Shown: positions 45,201 to 57,503 of the stretch, in pieces
Numbering within the stretch: position 1 is the first letter of the stretch
Layout: every line of letters starts with the position of its first letter
Source: Calcarisporiella thermophila CBS 279.70
Lineage: Eukaryota > Calcarisporiellomycota
Direction: 5' to 3'
Length of the DNA stretch: 64,000 bases
NCBI RefSeq assembly: GCF_041956535.1
Contig: NW_027192191.1
Location: 817,443-881,442 of the forward strand
Position numbers and translations under genes: made by a program
The notes under the pieces: model-generated
What the model saw: the letters and a program-made list of their open reading frames with translations, nothing else
Database searches by the model: none
Told to the model about the DNA's origin: nothing

Positions 45201-45410
45201 ATGGATTTAGATGAGCCTGCTTTGAAGACAGCGACAACAATATGGGCGGATGTGAATCAAACTGAACCGGAAGACATCTCTGTATCCAAATCAAGCAACG
45301 CTAAGGAGAGCGTGAAAAACTCAGGTGATGCATTAGAGCCACAATCAAAATCGCCTGCGACCGAGAATAAAGAACAGAAGCCTATAAAGCAGCAACAAAG
45401 TAATCATTAG
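42237..45410 (+). CDS. RXT3: Rxt3-domain protein, subunit of the Rpd3L histone deacetylase complex
   Basis: Five exons join in frame: 42237-42531, 42626-43576, 43641-43811, 43882-44455 and 44516-45410, giving 961 residues. The first 430 residues are disordered, rich in Ser, Pro, Gln and His. The Rx3 domain follows: YSPDWIAPSELLRINGLLEV, then KAVWGTEVYTDDSDVVA, then HDLSVTLRVLPKLVRYGASQ and REWNSHDGLSYRVESI, which is diagnostic. After it come a moderately conserved region and a highly charged Glu/Lys tail from about 44990. A hexanucleotide repeat encodes alternating Ala-Gly/Thr-Gly (44775-44826). Yeast Rxt3 has only the domain, so this is a long form as in filamentous and early-diverging fungi. 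It probably represses transcription as part of Rpd3L. Confidence 0.9.
44775..44829 (+). repeat. GGAGCA hexanucleotide microsatellite inside RXT3
   Basis: About nine units of GGAGCA/GGAACA in tandem encode alternating Gly and Ala/Thr. The repeat keeps the frame because the unit is six bases. It is expected to vary in length between strains. Confidence 0.85.
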
Positions 45411-45796
45411 ATCTACGATTATGGAGATAATATTCTTTGAGTGTGGGATTAATTAGCCTATCACTCCTAAATATTCTCCATTTTTTTACTGTTTTAGCGG
45501 ATTTATTCTATTGTTTTTTTTTTCCCTTCGCTTTCTGGCATATTCTGTGATTTAAACAAGTCTATATTTTTAAATAATAGCAGCAGGGAAGGAAATAAAG
45601 AAGATTGAGATAGCAGCGAAATAAGATCATTACATATAGATCTCATTATTTTGGTGTAAAGAAAAGGGAAAAAAAGTATCAATAAGCAATATCAACATGT
45701 AAATATACTTATTGTTATCTATGACATTGTGGAATACAGTATATAAAATCATCAATTTATATCATTTTTGATTAAAGCAAGTGCTGTTTCAGATGA
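45411..45796. other. Spacer between convergent RXT3 and ABC transporter genes
   Basis: AT-rich 3' flanks of two converging genes. Possible poly(A) signals lie on both strands. No further feature seen. Confidence 0.55.
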
Positions 45797-48700
45797 CTAG
45801 ACGTTCACCAATTGCATCGCCGTTGATGCTCTAGCCTTGGCAATAAGCAGATCTAGTTCTCCAGATCGCTCGCAAAGAGAGTAAAAAACGCTGTTTTGAT
45901 TCTGGAGCAAATTCCAGGGTGAATCAAACTCGACAATTCTACCTTGATCCAGGACCAAGATGCGATTGTAATCTATGACTGTCTGCAATCGATGTGCAAT
46001 ACAGATCAGTGTGGCATCTGAAAATTCTTCACGGATAGTAGTCTGAATCCGTGAGTCGGTATCAAAGTCGACTGAAGCGGTTGCCTCATCCATGACCAAT
46101 ATTTTGGAGTTGCGAAGTAGGGCACGGGCAAGGCAGAGTAACGAGCGTTGTCCTTGGCTGAAGTTTCCTCCACCTTCGCTGACCGGCATGTCAAGGGATG
46201 TGATAGCTCTATTTTGCTCGGAGGAATATTCAGAGACATGTGCGGGATTATCAATGAGGTGGACGCGCCTAAGAGAGGCCCACAATTCAGCATCATCGTG
46301 TTCATCAAAAGGATCCAGATTGGAGCGGATGGTTCCAGAGAATAGAATGGGTTCTAAATCAGATAATATAGATCAAAAAGGGACATTAAGCAATGAAATT
46401 TTGCAGTTATGAGTAAATTTTGTACCTTGTGGAATTATTGTAAGCCTAGAGCGCAAATCATGCAACCCAATCGAAGAGATATCGATGCCATCAATCGAGA
46501 TGCTCCCAGATTCTGGCTCGACAAATCGAAAGAGTGATATTGCCATGGTAGATTTGCCTGATCCAGTTCTTCCCACGATGCCAACCTTTTCCCCTGGGTT
46601 GATGGTGAAGCTGATGCCGTGAATCACAGGATCAAGTTCTGGCGCATATTTTATCACCAGATCTTTCACTTGGATGCGACCATCGGTGGGCCATGCAGCG
46701 GGGGGTCGAGATCCCTCAATGATGGCAGGAGGCTCCTGGGGCATGTCAACGAACTCTTGCACACGCTCAACGGCATTCAAACTCATTTCCATTTCAGTGT
46801 ACCATCTCATGAAGAAATTGACCTGACTCACAAAATTAAGCGCATAACTCAAAGCTAGACCCGCAGTGCCAGCGTCCACCTCACCACGAGCAATACGGAA
46901 TAAAAGGAAACCACCTGTAAGTCCAGAAACAAGAGCGCCAATGCCATCTGCACGTACACTGAGCCAGCGATTCGAACACCAGAGATAATAGTAAGGCCTG
47001 AGATTATTCTCTACTCTGCATAGCAATTCGTTCATGAATCGAGATTGCTCGCCGAAAGCTCGAATAGTCGCCACACCGACAAGAGTTTCGCCAAAGTGAG
47101 AGTAGATTGGGCTTCGTGAAACAGAGTCGAGACGCTTAAGTTCTCGGGAATTAGCTATATACATTCTACCGACCCAGTAATATATCAAGGCTAGAAAAGA
47201 ATGGGGCAGGTTAAACCTTCGACCAATAAAGGAGTATTACTACAAATGCATACCGATGATAATAGATATAACTAAGAACCAAGGGGCAATGTAATCTATC
47301 ACCACCACCACTGCTGAAACAGCGATAGCGTTTATCAATACGCCAGACCAGTTAACAACAAGCTGTGCATCAACTGCCTCAAGATCCTACAAAAATAAAA
47401 TGAATAAACATCTGAGCATAAATTTTGGCGCTCGCCCGTACCTTTGCAAATCGATTGAGTATTCTCCCGATGGGGGTTTTGTCATAAAACCGAATTGGCG
47501 CGCGTAAGATAGCGTTAAGCAATCTTTCGTGCAGGATGCGGCTAGCTCGCAGAGAACCAGTATACTGAACCGCGAGCCGAATTACGGTGAATGAAATTGT
47601 AGATATACAGATGAGAGCATAGATCGAGAGATAGTAATAGATGCTCGCCGACTCCATTGCGTTCTTGCTCGTGCTTAAGTTGGAATCATAAGACGATACC
47701 GAAAAGGACTCCTGGGGAGAGTTGAGGGGCAAGGCGGTGATGAGATTAGGCAATACCATAGGTGCAAAAAATGAGCCATCCTCCGTATTGACCAAGGTGT
47801 TATTGACAAGTAACCCAGCTATATCCTGTTTTTGGTTCTGTCTTGAGCCATACACTTTAGTCCATTCTCGTAGCCACCAAGATTCCATGACAAGCGAAGC
47901 ACGAGCCATCAAAATTCCTCCAAAATGACCCAGGGCGAAGAGAATACCACCAGCGGCAACAAGATAGGTCATGTAGACTTCAAGCTTAACTCCACCACGT
48001 TCACGAGCTTCCTCCTGAACCAACTTTCCGTTGGGTTTCGCATCAGGATTACTATTATTTTGATCCGCAGTGGAAGAGCTCAGGGCATTTGTGTTTTGCC
48101 CTGGCAATGATATGTCCAATCCGTTGATAATTGGCAAAGGCTCGTCCTCTCCAGATTCAGCCGCAGTATCACTAGATTCAGAATCCTCATAATCCGCAGC
48201 CATGTCTGAAGGAACTGTTGCAGCTTCTTCAGCAAGCATACTTGCCAATCTTCCACTTTCTCGTAGCTTAGTAACTTCGCCCGCAGCTTCGACACGACCA
48301 TCCCGAATAGAGACTAAGTATTTAGCGGAAGGCAAACAAAGGCGGACGTGATGCGTTACCAAGATTCGAGTGCGCCCACGCATAAGCTCTCCAGTCAAGC
48401 AACGAAGATATATATGTTTCGCGGTATGTGAGTCCACAGCTGACAGACAATCATCCAATAATACATGTGATGCACGCGAGTAAACAGCACGAGCCAAGGC
48501 AATTCTTTGCTTTTGTCCTCCCGACAAAGTAATTCCCTTTTCACCCACTTCAGTCTGATCTCCTTGCTCTAAGATCTCTAGATCTCGTACAAGTGCACAG
48601 TCCCGCAATACTTTACGGTAGCGGTCCATGTCGAGCGGCTGTCCAAACAAAATATTTTCGCGGATGGTTGCCTGTTGTAGCCAGGGTTGTTGCGCAACAT

Positions 48701-51174
48701 AGGCAATTCCGTTGCGGTTTAACAAAGTGACTGGGTCAAGCAACACTTGACCACGTGGAAGAAACACTTTCCCACTAACAATATCCATCTCTCCGAGCAT
48801 AGCCATCAGCAAACTTGTCTTGCCACAACCAGTAGGACCGAAGACGATGCTTAATTCACCAATTGGAAAATCAAGTGTCAATTCACGCAGCTGGAAGGTC
48901 GAATTGTTTGCTGACTCAGTGGCTTCCTTAAGAGTCGAGCCCACATGCCATTGAAATGATGCACCTTCAAATCCAATTTTTTGTATCTCTCCAGATTGCT
49001 GTAAATGTTGCGGAGAGAGGGGGCTAATCTCATCAGCAGTCAGAAAAGATTCGATGCGTCGTAAAGAAACTAATCCGTTCAGCACATCCATTAGCACATC
49101 TGGCAACGCACTCAGCGGAACGCGCAGTCTTTCAAAAATGGCAATAGCTGTGAACGCAGTGGCAGCTGTAAGTTCACGCTTCTCCACCCCAGTGTAAAAA
49201 GCAAATGAGAAGAGTGGTACAAGGACAGGCGTCCCTACCCAAACCATGGTTTGGCCTCCCAGACATATAAAGGAATACATCAACTGCTTCAACTCATGTT
49301 TGCGTACATCGAGGATGCGGTCCCGAAAGCGTGGCTCCCAAGCAAAAAATTTGACCATTCTTATTCCCTGCAACAGCTCATTCATCAGAGATATGCGAGA
49401 GTCGCGCGCAGCCATTAAACGATTCTGGTAGTGGTTGTAGAGCCTCGAAACGACCGAATTCAAAGGGATGATCAGGACCATCACCGCAAATCCAAAGATG
49501 GCCGACCAAAATCCAATGACCGTACATAAAAATGCGAAGCCAATCACTATAGTCACAGGACATACTACGAGGAAATACCAAAAAGACGAGATGACTCCGA
49601 CGCGATGCGTGTCAACAGCCATCAAATTCGTGATTTTGCCAATATCTGCTTGTGATGCATCATCTACCTCCTTCTCATCCACTACTAGCCCAGTTAGGTC
49701 TTTACGACGCAAACTTTTTGCATATACATCTCCGTTAAGTTGTCCTCGCAAGTTGATATCCATGGATCTGCCATGGTAGAACATTTGTCCCGATGCTAGC
49801 GTACGCACTACTTGACATGAAGTCATACATATTACGTACAAAAATGCGAGTTCCAGTTTGTCTGTTGGATGTTGGATATAATTCAGCAATTTCTGAAGGA
49901 AAAATGGTGCACCATAGTCGAACAAGGATACGATTAAACAGAACACAATTTGCATAGTCAACGATCCGGAGTTTGCAGCTACTATTCGTCGGAGTAACGA
50001 GGATTTCCTAAAATTGCCATTTTGAATGAGTTAGATACAAATTAAAAATGAAAAAGCTCAGGGGTGTCTACCTGATGGTCGAAAAATATTCAAATTGACC
50101 TTTTGGCTGGTACTCTGGAGGAAGCTCGTACAGGTCCTGCTCTTCTAATGGGCGCTTGAAACCAAGCTGAATCAAGGGATTTACCCAATTGAAAGTCAGA
50201 GTTGCAAAAATAGAAGCTTGACTACTGGGACTTGGCTCTCGAGGCTAATACAAAGAGAAAAAGATGAGCATTTAAGAGTATGGAACTCATATAAAAAAGA
50301 ATATCTACATTTTCCTTCGTGTCCTGCTCCGTCCTTCCATGGAGATTAACGGGGGTCCATGGAACGGGGATAGTAAATGCGTTAATAAACGCCAAAAGCG
50401 AGAAAGTAGTGTATATGATGGTAAAAACAAAGTTCGCAATATTTCTATGCTTGTCTGACGATTCTGCGTTCAAAATGGTTGCACGGAGACGTATAAGAGA
50501 TGCAACGAATACGGAGAATGTGAACATATTGAGGAGTATAATTCCTGACATGGGAGAGATCCGACGTTTCATTATGGAGTAGGTAAGTATACATGCGATG
50601 ATCTATAAGCGGCAAGAGATATGTCAGTGAATGTATCTAATCACCTCAGCGCTATATTCATATACCCAGCAGAGACATGCTACAGTAGGCGCTACAATCT
50701 CGAAAGCAGCTAAATATCCTCCATTCTTTAGATAGTCAACTGTGCGAAAACCAGCCAATGTGGCAAAGCCGATTGCTTGGAACAAAAGAATAATTTGGAG
50801 AAATATACATCTCTTAAAGGATCTTCGGATTACAGACTCTTCGAAGTTGATTTTATACACATCATCCTGGCTGAGTGAATCATAATCAGAGCCTTGGAGA
50901 AATTTTCGGCGACTGGATAGAACAATGAAAAAGAGAGAAATAAATGTGATAAAAAGCGGAATTATAGCATCAAATAAACTATTGCAGAGAAAAAAAAGGT
51001 AAATAGAAGTCAGCGGTTAGAATAAATGGTACTAACCTTTCGTATACACATGGTACCAACAAAGAAAATGGGTTGGTATTCTGCCATTAAATGAAAATGT
51101 TAATAGGGAATCTCAGTGACAATATAACACAAAAATGCAACCTGCTCCCCACAGAAATCGGACACAATTCCCAT
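45797..51174 (-). CDS. Full-length ABC transporter of the ABCC (MRP) subfamily
   Basis: Nine exons join in frame: 51174-51142, 51080-51037, 50978-50645, 50602-50309, 50244-50072, 50007-47442, 47386-47254, 47190-46426 and 46353-45797, giving 1632 residues. The order is TMD0 (about 320 residues with membrane helices such as IIPLFITFISLFFIVLSS), linker ASIFATLTFNWVNPLIQLGF, TMD1, NBD1, TMD2, NBD2. NBD1 has Walker A FGPTGCGKTSLL, signature LSGGQKQRIALARAVYS and Walker B HVLLDDCLSAVD. NBD2 has GRTGSGKSTM, FSQGQRSLLCLARALL and ILVMDEATASVD. NBD1 has Asp after its Walker B where Glu is usual, a known ABCC asymmetry. Yeast relatives (Ycf1, Bpt1, Ybt1) pump glutathione conjugates and bile acids into the vacuole; the substrate here is unknown. 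It is divergent from GET1. Confidence 0.94.
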
Positions 51175-51699
51175 TGCTAGAGACCGAGTTAATAATTAAC
51201 AGCAAATCTCTTTTTTCTTGCAGCTAATCCTGATCCCTTTGTTATTTATTCCTCCCGAGACACACTAAAACCAAAGAAAAAAAAGAGAATGGGAAAGTGT
51301 AAGTTGTTTGTAACTGCACCTGAGTCAGACCACACATAAAGCTCCGCCAGTTATGGAAATTCTTATAAATCGATTCAAATGGTTTCCGATACTGAGTTGG
51401 GAAAATATGAGTAAGTGCCAGAGGGAAGTTTAAAGCAAACAAAAAACTTTTTCAATGCTGCCTGCTCGTTTTCTCACGCGCCTGCCCCTCTTGGAAATGC
51501 GGTATATCAGATCCTTCGCGCCCTTCTTGCTTTTACCGGCATAACCATCACCTACCTGTCACTCGGAAAAATATTTGGCTCGACCCCCTTATCTTTACTA
51601 ACGATCTAAATCGTGACAGCCTTCAATTGGTGGCTTATCACAAGGACTTCCGTACACCTTCGTTACTCTAACACGATCAACCTTTGTTGTCTTCTAGCG
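51175..51699. promoter_or_regulatory. Divergent promoter region of ABCC transporter and GET1
   Basis: 525 bases between two opposite start codons. The frame at 51242-51442 on the minus strand and that at 51415-51609 on the plus strand are not supported as genes. No specific factor site is claimed. Confidence 0.45.
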
Positions 51700-52560
51700 A
51701 TGGCGGGCCTAGCACTTGCGATCCTTTTGCTTGTATTATTATCAGAGGCCATCCTCTTCTTTGGTTACACTGCCGTCACAAATTTTGTAAATGCTACGAG
51801 ACAATTTCTCGATGATCTATCAAACTATCCATTAGATTCTAATTATTGGATCGATATATTATGTTCATAGGCATACAACGCATGGCTTGAAATACGGTAT
51901 AAAAAAGAGATGAACAAGCAACGGAAGCTAAAACATGATGCCCTCCAGCTACGTGCTGAAATCAGAGGGACAAGCTCACAAGTTAGTCTGAAAATCTTAC
52001 TTGCATAGAATCTCAGAATTTAAGTGTATGTTTTCTAATAGGATGAATTCGCAAAATGGGCAAAACTTCGGAGAAAGCTGGATAGCACAGTAACTCAACT
52101 CGAAAAACTTAGTGAGCATTGCTATTAATTTAATAGTACAACTCTAAGAAATTGAATATATTTACTTGATTATTTTCTTTCACCAGATTCAGAACTTGCC
52201 TTTTCGAGGACTTCTTTCGAGCTAAAATTCAAGAGTGCACTCTGGATATTAACCAATGGCTTCCAAGCTATTATCATTATACTCTACCGTAAGACTCCTG
52301 TTTTCTATCTGCCAATGGGATGGTTTGGACCAGTGAGATGGCTAGTATCGTTCCCATTCGCTCCGACTGGATCAGTAAGCGTTACCGTCTGGTTTCTTGT
52401 CTGCCGCAGCGTTGTCCGACAAGGACTAGAAGTACTGCAAGTATTGTTACCACCCATTGTGGAGCGATCGGTGCAAACTGACGCTAAGAGTGAGCATGAT
52501 GTAAAGGATAACTTAGATGTAAAGCAACAGTCCTCCCCTTCAACTTCATCTACTAAATGA
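51700..52560 (+). CDS. GET1: GET complex subunit GET1 (WRB / CHD5 domain)
   Basis: ER membrane receptor subunit for the Get3-tail-anchored protein complex. Four exons join in frame: 51700-51786, 51871-51981, 52042-52111 and 52187-52560, giving 213 residues. An N-terminal membrane helix (LALAILLLVLLSEAILFFGY) is followed by the cytosolic coiled coil. That coil holds the diagnostic block QLRAEIRGTSSQDEFAKWAK then LRRKLDSTVTQLEKLNSEL. Two further membrane segments follow: SALWILTNGFQAIIIILYRK and, after TPVFYLPMGWFGPVRWLVSF, the PTGSVSVTVWFLVCRSVV helix. The tail is hydrophilic. The coiled-coil motif makes this assignment firm. Its partner Get2 is proposed at 1281-2563. Confidence 0.95.
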
Positions 52561-55500
52561 TCACTTTTCATTTTTATTCGCGATTGAATTGATTAATAAT
52601 CAAAATCATCTAATTTTTTAACGCGTGCTACGGTTATTTTACGTTATATAGGGTCTTTGGTTTCTCTATAAAAGCTTGTAATTTATACTCGTGAAATACT
52701 TGAGGTACTAGAGAAAGGAAATAGTCAGCATGATAGCATGTCAAGTTCTCTTCCCTTCAACCATAGAAAATTAAGATCATACTTCGAAATACTGTCGTTT
52801 TTTGAAATGTAGATTTTAATGCTAAACAAGTTATCACCAGTGCTTAAAGTACTATTCTATTTTACTTGGAATGCTATTTAAAAACTTTCACAATTTGATG
52901 GGTTGCACATAAAATTAAACCTTTGTTAAGATCATTGAAATGATGGGATATATAAGAAGTTATCATATTTAAAGTTCCTTTGCCATATTCAAGGAACTAA
53001 CCTACACTTTTTCTACTATTAATATAGAATATGAAATACGATTTAATATAATCATCACCCGAATATTCTTAACCAGAAGATAGTGCATTGAAATTTTATA
53101 ATTTTCTCTTGCCCGTAACTTCTTTCACTTTCCTTACCCTAACTTCATATTTTTACATTAATATTCCAAAATACTGCTAGTTTAAACTAATTTTTCATGG
53201 ATGCAGATAGATATAATGGCTAACAGTTCCCATCCTTATCTTTTTAAGAGGATGGATCGGCTCCTGGTGGTTCCAAGAAGTAAGTAGCAAAATCTTCGCG
53301 CTCCTGTAGGCTTTCTTCCAATCTTGGTTTCTAAAAAATTCTAAGCCTCTGCTTTTCCATCTTCTTTTATCATCCCTCTAAATGTAGGTATCCGTTGCAG
53401 AAAAAAGAAGTAGCCATTTGGAATATTTCTCCAGTCGAGAGCTTTTCCCTCTGATTATCTCCTCCATCATTTCCCCCTCCGTGATTGAATTACGCACGCC
53501 TAGATTCATTGCCAGTTTTTGAAAAGAGTCGACTAAGGTACTCCAATCATCAAATTTAAGCCAGAATATGCAATTATATTCTTCCGGTTACGATAGCAGT
53601 AACTGAGTATCAAATCAGTCCTTCTCATTCCTGCAAGTCCACGGAGTGCTAGAATTCTACAATCATCTGAAGTAGGTTTAATGCTGAGTTCTTTCATCAA
53701 GGCGTCATGAATGATTGTGCAGACTATGAAATAATCATAATTGCTGCGAGGGAGGCCAAAATACATGTCAATATCTACTAAAGGAGTAGTCGGAGAGAGA
53801 ATTCAAGTAGGGCTTAAGACCTTAAGATCAATGACATTTTAATTAGAAATGTTTTTTAATAAGGAGATTTATATCTACCAATTAAAGCATCACCATTGAC
53901 GTTTATATTTCCACAGATCGTAACCCCACCAGTCTCAGTGCGTACTTGTTGAGTATGGACCGTTTGCGTAGCAATATTGTACTAACATTTCTTCTTTCCT
54001 CAAAATCGCTTTAGAACTGAATTTTGTATTAAATATAAGCTTTTTATGTCTATAACCTATATTAACCTAACGCGTCTTGATTTAAAGATTGGATTTTAGA
54101 GATTTTCTAGAAATTTATTCATCATAAATTCTCTTTTCAATAACTTTTAATTGACAAATTTGAACAGATCAATATCATACAAGCATCAATTGTGCGCAAT
54201 TTGTAAAATTATGTTAGGGGATATTGTAAAATCAGATTTGAATACCTAAATTCTCAGCTTTCACTTGATCGATCATATACCTCATATTTTTCTTTAATCT
54301 TGACAGTAAAAGTTAGCGCATCTTATTGGCAAAACGCTGCGACAGTAGTATTTATAACTCCTTCTAGTTGGCAAATTTTCGTTAGCTCTACTAGAAGCCT
54401 CGATGCCAGTGATTTTCATTTAATCTCCTGATGGAAATCTAAAGTACAAAGGTCTTTCAGATTTGATCAGATATCTAGTACCCTTTAGAAGAAGGGCTCT
54501 GTTACCTCATAATTACCGTAAGTTGCGTATTATCTGACAACCTCATTCCAAAATGTTGCTAGCTCTACACCTTCCTGCCAAATTTATCCACGAGCTATTC
54601 AAGTTATCGACAGTGGTTATTTCTGCATTTTATTAACATCTACTTACATAATATTCGGCTAGACTTCTTTCTTATCCTCCCTGCTTCACGGTTCAAATCC
54701 AAGGTTATTTAATATATCTAATATATTTCATTCAGATTCGGATTAATTCATTGTATGATTCCATTTGATATTTAGAAGACTTAATCAGCTGCGCATCATA
54801 ATAGCTACAAAGCAATGACGAAAGGAATATGTTAATTGTAGGGAAATCGATCGTTTAGCCTACAGTTTTACTGATCTTTTACAATTATCTTCCCCCCAGC
54901 CCTTTAATAAATTAACTACAGAATTAACATATAGTGAACTCACCAGTAGCGAAGAGCACAATCTTTTAAGCATGAATATTTAGTAGCTTTAAAGTCAAAA
55001 ACTTGAGATCTCTGACAATAATAAAATCACTGCAATTATCCCATCAAAAAAAGTGCAAATATGTAACCATTAACATTATGTTGCTATCTGATTCGTTCTT
55101 TATAATATAGCCTACCCTGATAGGAGTGCAAGACAACCTTTTCCGAATTTAGTTTCCCAAAATAGTGAATTTTGATATGTCCAAAAGTCGCTTACTCGAC
55201 ATTGAAATGTTTCAGATAGCACCATGCGTTCCGTTGGCACCGAGATGTGATTTTAGAGCTCTAGGCTAATCAATTCCAAGAAGATTCTGATTCGATGTCA
55301 TTGGTTCTCCTCTCTGTTATCCGGGGAGGCTCCACTTAGTCAGCGGCAAACGGTCACTCGCACACAAGAAAAGTTCTCCTTAATTAATAGATAAGCCTAA
55401 AGGCTATTTTATAAAATTCTCATCGACAAGCAGTTCGCTGAAATCCATTGGTCCGGCGATACAGAGGGCCCGGTGTAACCACCACTTTCACATGTGGTAA

Positions 55501-56010
55501 AGTGCACGATCTCCACAGGCATGTCTTAAGCGCCAAAAGCTGATATTCAAGGAAGAGCAGCGAGAAACGGCGAAGGATTTCTCAATCGCCTTGTGCTCGA
55601 AGCAAATGTTCATCCATATTTCACAATGGGAGGAATGTTTGCTTGCCCATTATGTGGCAAATCCAGATTGAAGCGCAGCAGCATGCGGCTTCGGTGGCAT
55701 GGGGAAAAAATTGCATTGGAAGGCTGTGTCTGGAGAAACCTTAAAAGATGAGGTTGCGGCCTTAGTCGATGGGAAACCGAAAAGCGAGCCTCAAGCGCGC
55801 TTACCTTCACATTCCACAGCTTGGGCGAGAGCGATAGAGCTGCGACTCGGTTTGAAATGGAGCTTCTCACATTCGTTTGGATTTCGAATGCTAAATCTTA
55901 ACACATGGAAACCAAACCAAGTGCCGAAGGAAAATCCGGAAATATTAAAAATGGGGGGTGGGCCAATCGTGGGCGATGTCGTGTCGTCACACCCGCTTCC
56001 TGGGCAAGAG
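52561..56010. other. Gene-poor region of about 3.4 kb
   Basis: No gene is supported. A 77-codon minus frame at 53533-53766 begins MYFGLPRSNYDYFIVCTIIH but shows no family or splice continuation. From about 55300 the base composition becomes more GC-rich and a 106-codon frame opens at 55699 (MGKKLHWKAVSGETL). It lies just upstream of the TATA box of the DUF2235 gene and is treated as upstream DNA. A decayed gene somewhere in the GC-richer part cannot be excluded. Confidence 0.45.
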
Positions 56011-56018
56011 TATAAATA
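56011..56018 (+). promoter_or_regulatory. TATA box of the DUF2235 gene
   Basis: A consensus TATAAATA lies 103-110 bases before the ATG at 56121, in an otherwise GC-balanced promoter. Confidence 0.6.
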
Positions 56019-56120
56019 ACCAGGAAGCCGGGCCTCGTGCGTTTAGCTGTAGCCTCTGCTCTACGTCCTCTTTTAACAATTGTGCAGCCAGCACTTCTCT
56101 CAGGTCAGTCTCCCGTCGTA

Positions 56121-57503
56121 ATGGCAAGCGCAAACATAATCTCGGAAAAAGCTTCCGAAATCCTTCTCGATACTCCATTCGTAGATACTCCACTTACCGC
56201 AGCTACGGTTGGAATTGTAAGTAGTGGAGAGAATTAAGCCAATCTCCCCTGCCCTGCCTTATTGATGCATGACTCCTTACTGTGTAGGAAAATGGGGCTC
56301 ATAAATATGTGGAATTCGTTCACAAACCTTTGAAACCAAAGAAAATCGTGGTGTTATGTGATGGTACTTGGTACGGTCCTGCCGCTAACAGCAACGTCAG
56401 GAAGCTGTATGAAGAGATGAAGATCGATACAGACCAGGTGGTTTATTATGACTCGGGAGTGGGAATCGGAGGCACCATACAAAACTTTTTTTTGAGTGGA
56501 GCTGTGGCCAAGGATATTGACGAGAAAATCAAAGAGGCATATAGATTCATAGTTAAGTACTATCACCCGGAGGCCCGCGTATGGTTGTTTGGCTTCAGTC
56601 GAGGGGCTTATACTGCGAGATGCGTCTCGGGAATCATTAATCACTGCGGAATTTTAGAAGCGGCCAACATCGCCCTGGTAGATCGTGTCTATGAAATTTA
56701 CCGGAGCAGAGATCCTGTTTATGCACGCGAGGGGGCAGAGGCAACATCCATTAGAACGCAGAGCAGTCATCCTATTGACCTTGCTGAACCTCCTATTGAG
56801 TTTCTTGGATTATGGGATACGGTTGGTGCTCTTGGCCTTCCCTCCTTCTTTGTTGGTAGGGGATTCGAATACTTGCAATTCCATGATCAATACATCCCCA
56901 ATATAGTGCGTCGCGTGTGCCACGCTTTGTCTATTCACGAAAGAATCACCTTTTTCACGCCTTGTCGTGCATTCTCGCAGGAAGATCCACAACGAATCGA
57001 AGAAACATGGTTCCCCGGGGTGCACTGGGAAATTGGGGGGGGGGCAGCTTATGGGAATTGGAGGCGATCCAAAGATGCCACTCGCCACTCTCTTGTGGAT
57101 GATTGAGAAGATATTCGAAGAGAATAAGAAATTCCAAGATGAGACACGAAGGCTTCGCTTAAAGGAGGAAGACATTGAGGTGTATCGAGAGAAATATGCA
57201 CCTTGGAATGGACCATCTGAAAATCTGCCGTCTCGAGTCATTCGGGTTGTCTATGGATGGGTGTCCAATTGCATTCAAAAGACATACTTGTACAGAGATC
57301 GTATCATCCCACTAAAGTTTATTAATGACGAGGGGAAGAAGCAGCTGCACCCACAGCTCCTCTTCAACATGGGCGACTGGCAGAAAGTATATGGGCCGCG
57401 AGATGCATTGGGAAGGCGTTATCCATCCTCGATTGCGTACGAAGAGCTTCGTGATACCATGGATTCGATTGGAGTGACTTTACCAAACGGGATTTTGTAC
57501 TAA
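56121..57503 (+). pseudogene. DUF2235 alpha/beta-hydrolase-like protein, frame broken at a run of ten G
   Basis: Exon 56121-56216 (MASANIISEKASEILL) splices to 56288 onward. The DUF2235 (T6SS phospholipase effector Tle1-like) fold is clear: KKIVVLCDGTWYGPAANSNV, then VYYDSGVGIGG, the nucleophile elbow FGFSRGAYTARCVSGI (GFSRG, catalytic Ser), then IEFLGLWDTVGALGLP (catalytic Asp region) and ETWFPGVHWEIGG, where the catalytic His lies. Right after that, a run of ten G (57035-57044) shifts the frame. In the initial frame the protein ends at 57104. In the next frame the expected C-terminal part runs from GIGGDPKMPLATLLWM to the stop at 57501-57503. Fungal members are of unknown function. The break may be real, polymorphic, or a homopolymer sequencing error. 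Confidence 0.85.

Noticed and set aside
51415-51609. 64-codon frame upstream of GET1
   Set aside because: Random composition; lies in the divergent promoter and is not needed for GET1, whose own start gives the standard N-terminal helix.
53533-53766. 77-codon minus-strand frame in the gene-poor region
   Set aside because: No recognisable motif and no spliced continuation on either side.
54688-54705. GGTTCAAATCC, resembling a tRNA T-loop (B box)
   Set aside because: The flanking bases do not form a T-stem, and no A box, anticodon arm or acceptor stem was found upstream.
55699-56019. 106-codon frame in the GC-richer DNA before the DUF2235 gene
   Set aside because: It runs over the TATA box of the DUF2235 gene and shows no family features; better explained as upstream DNA.
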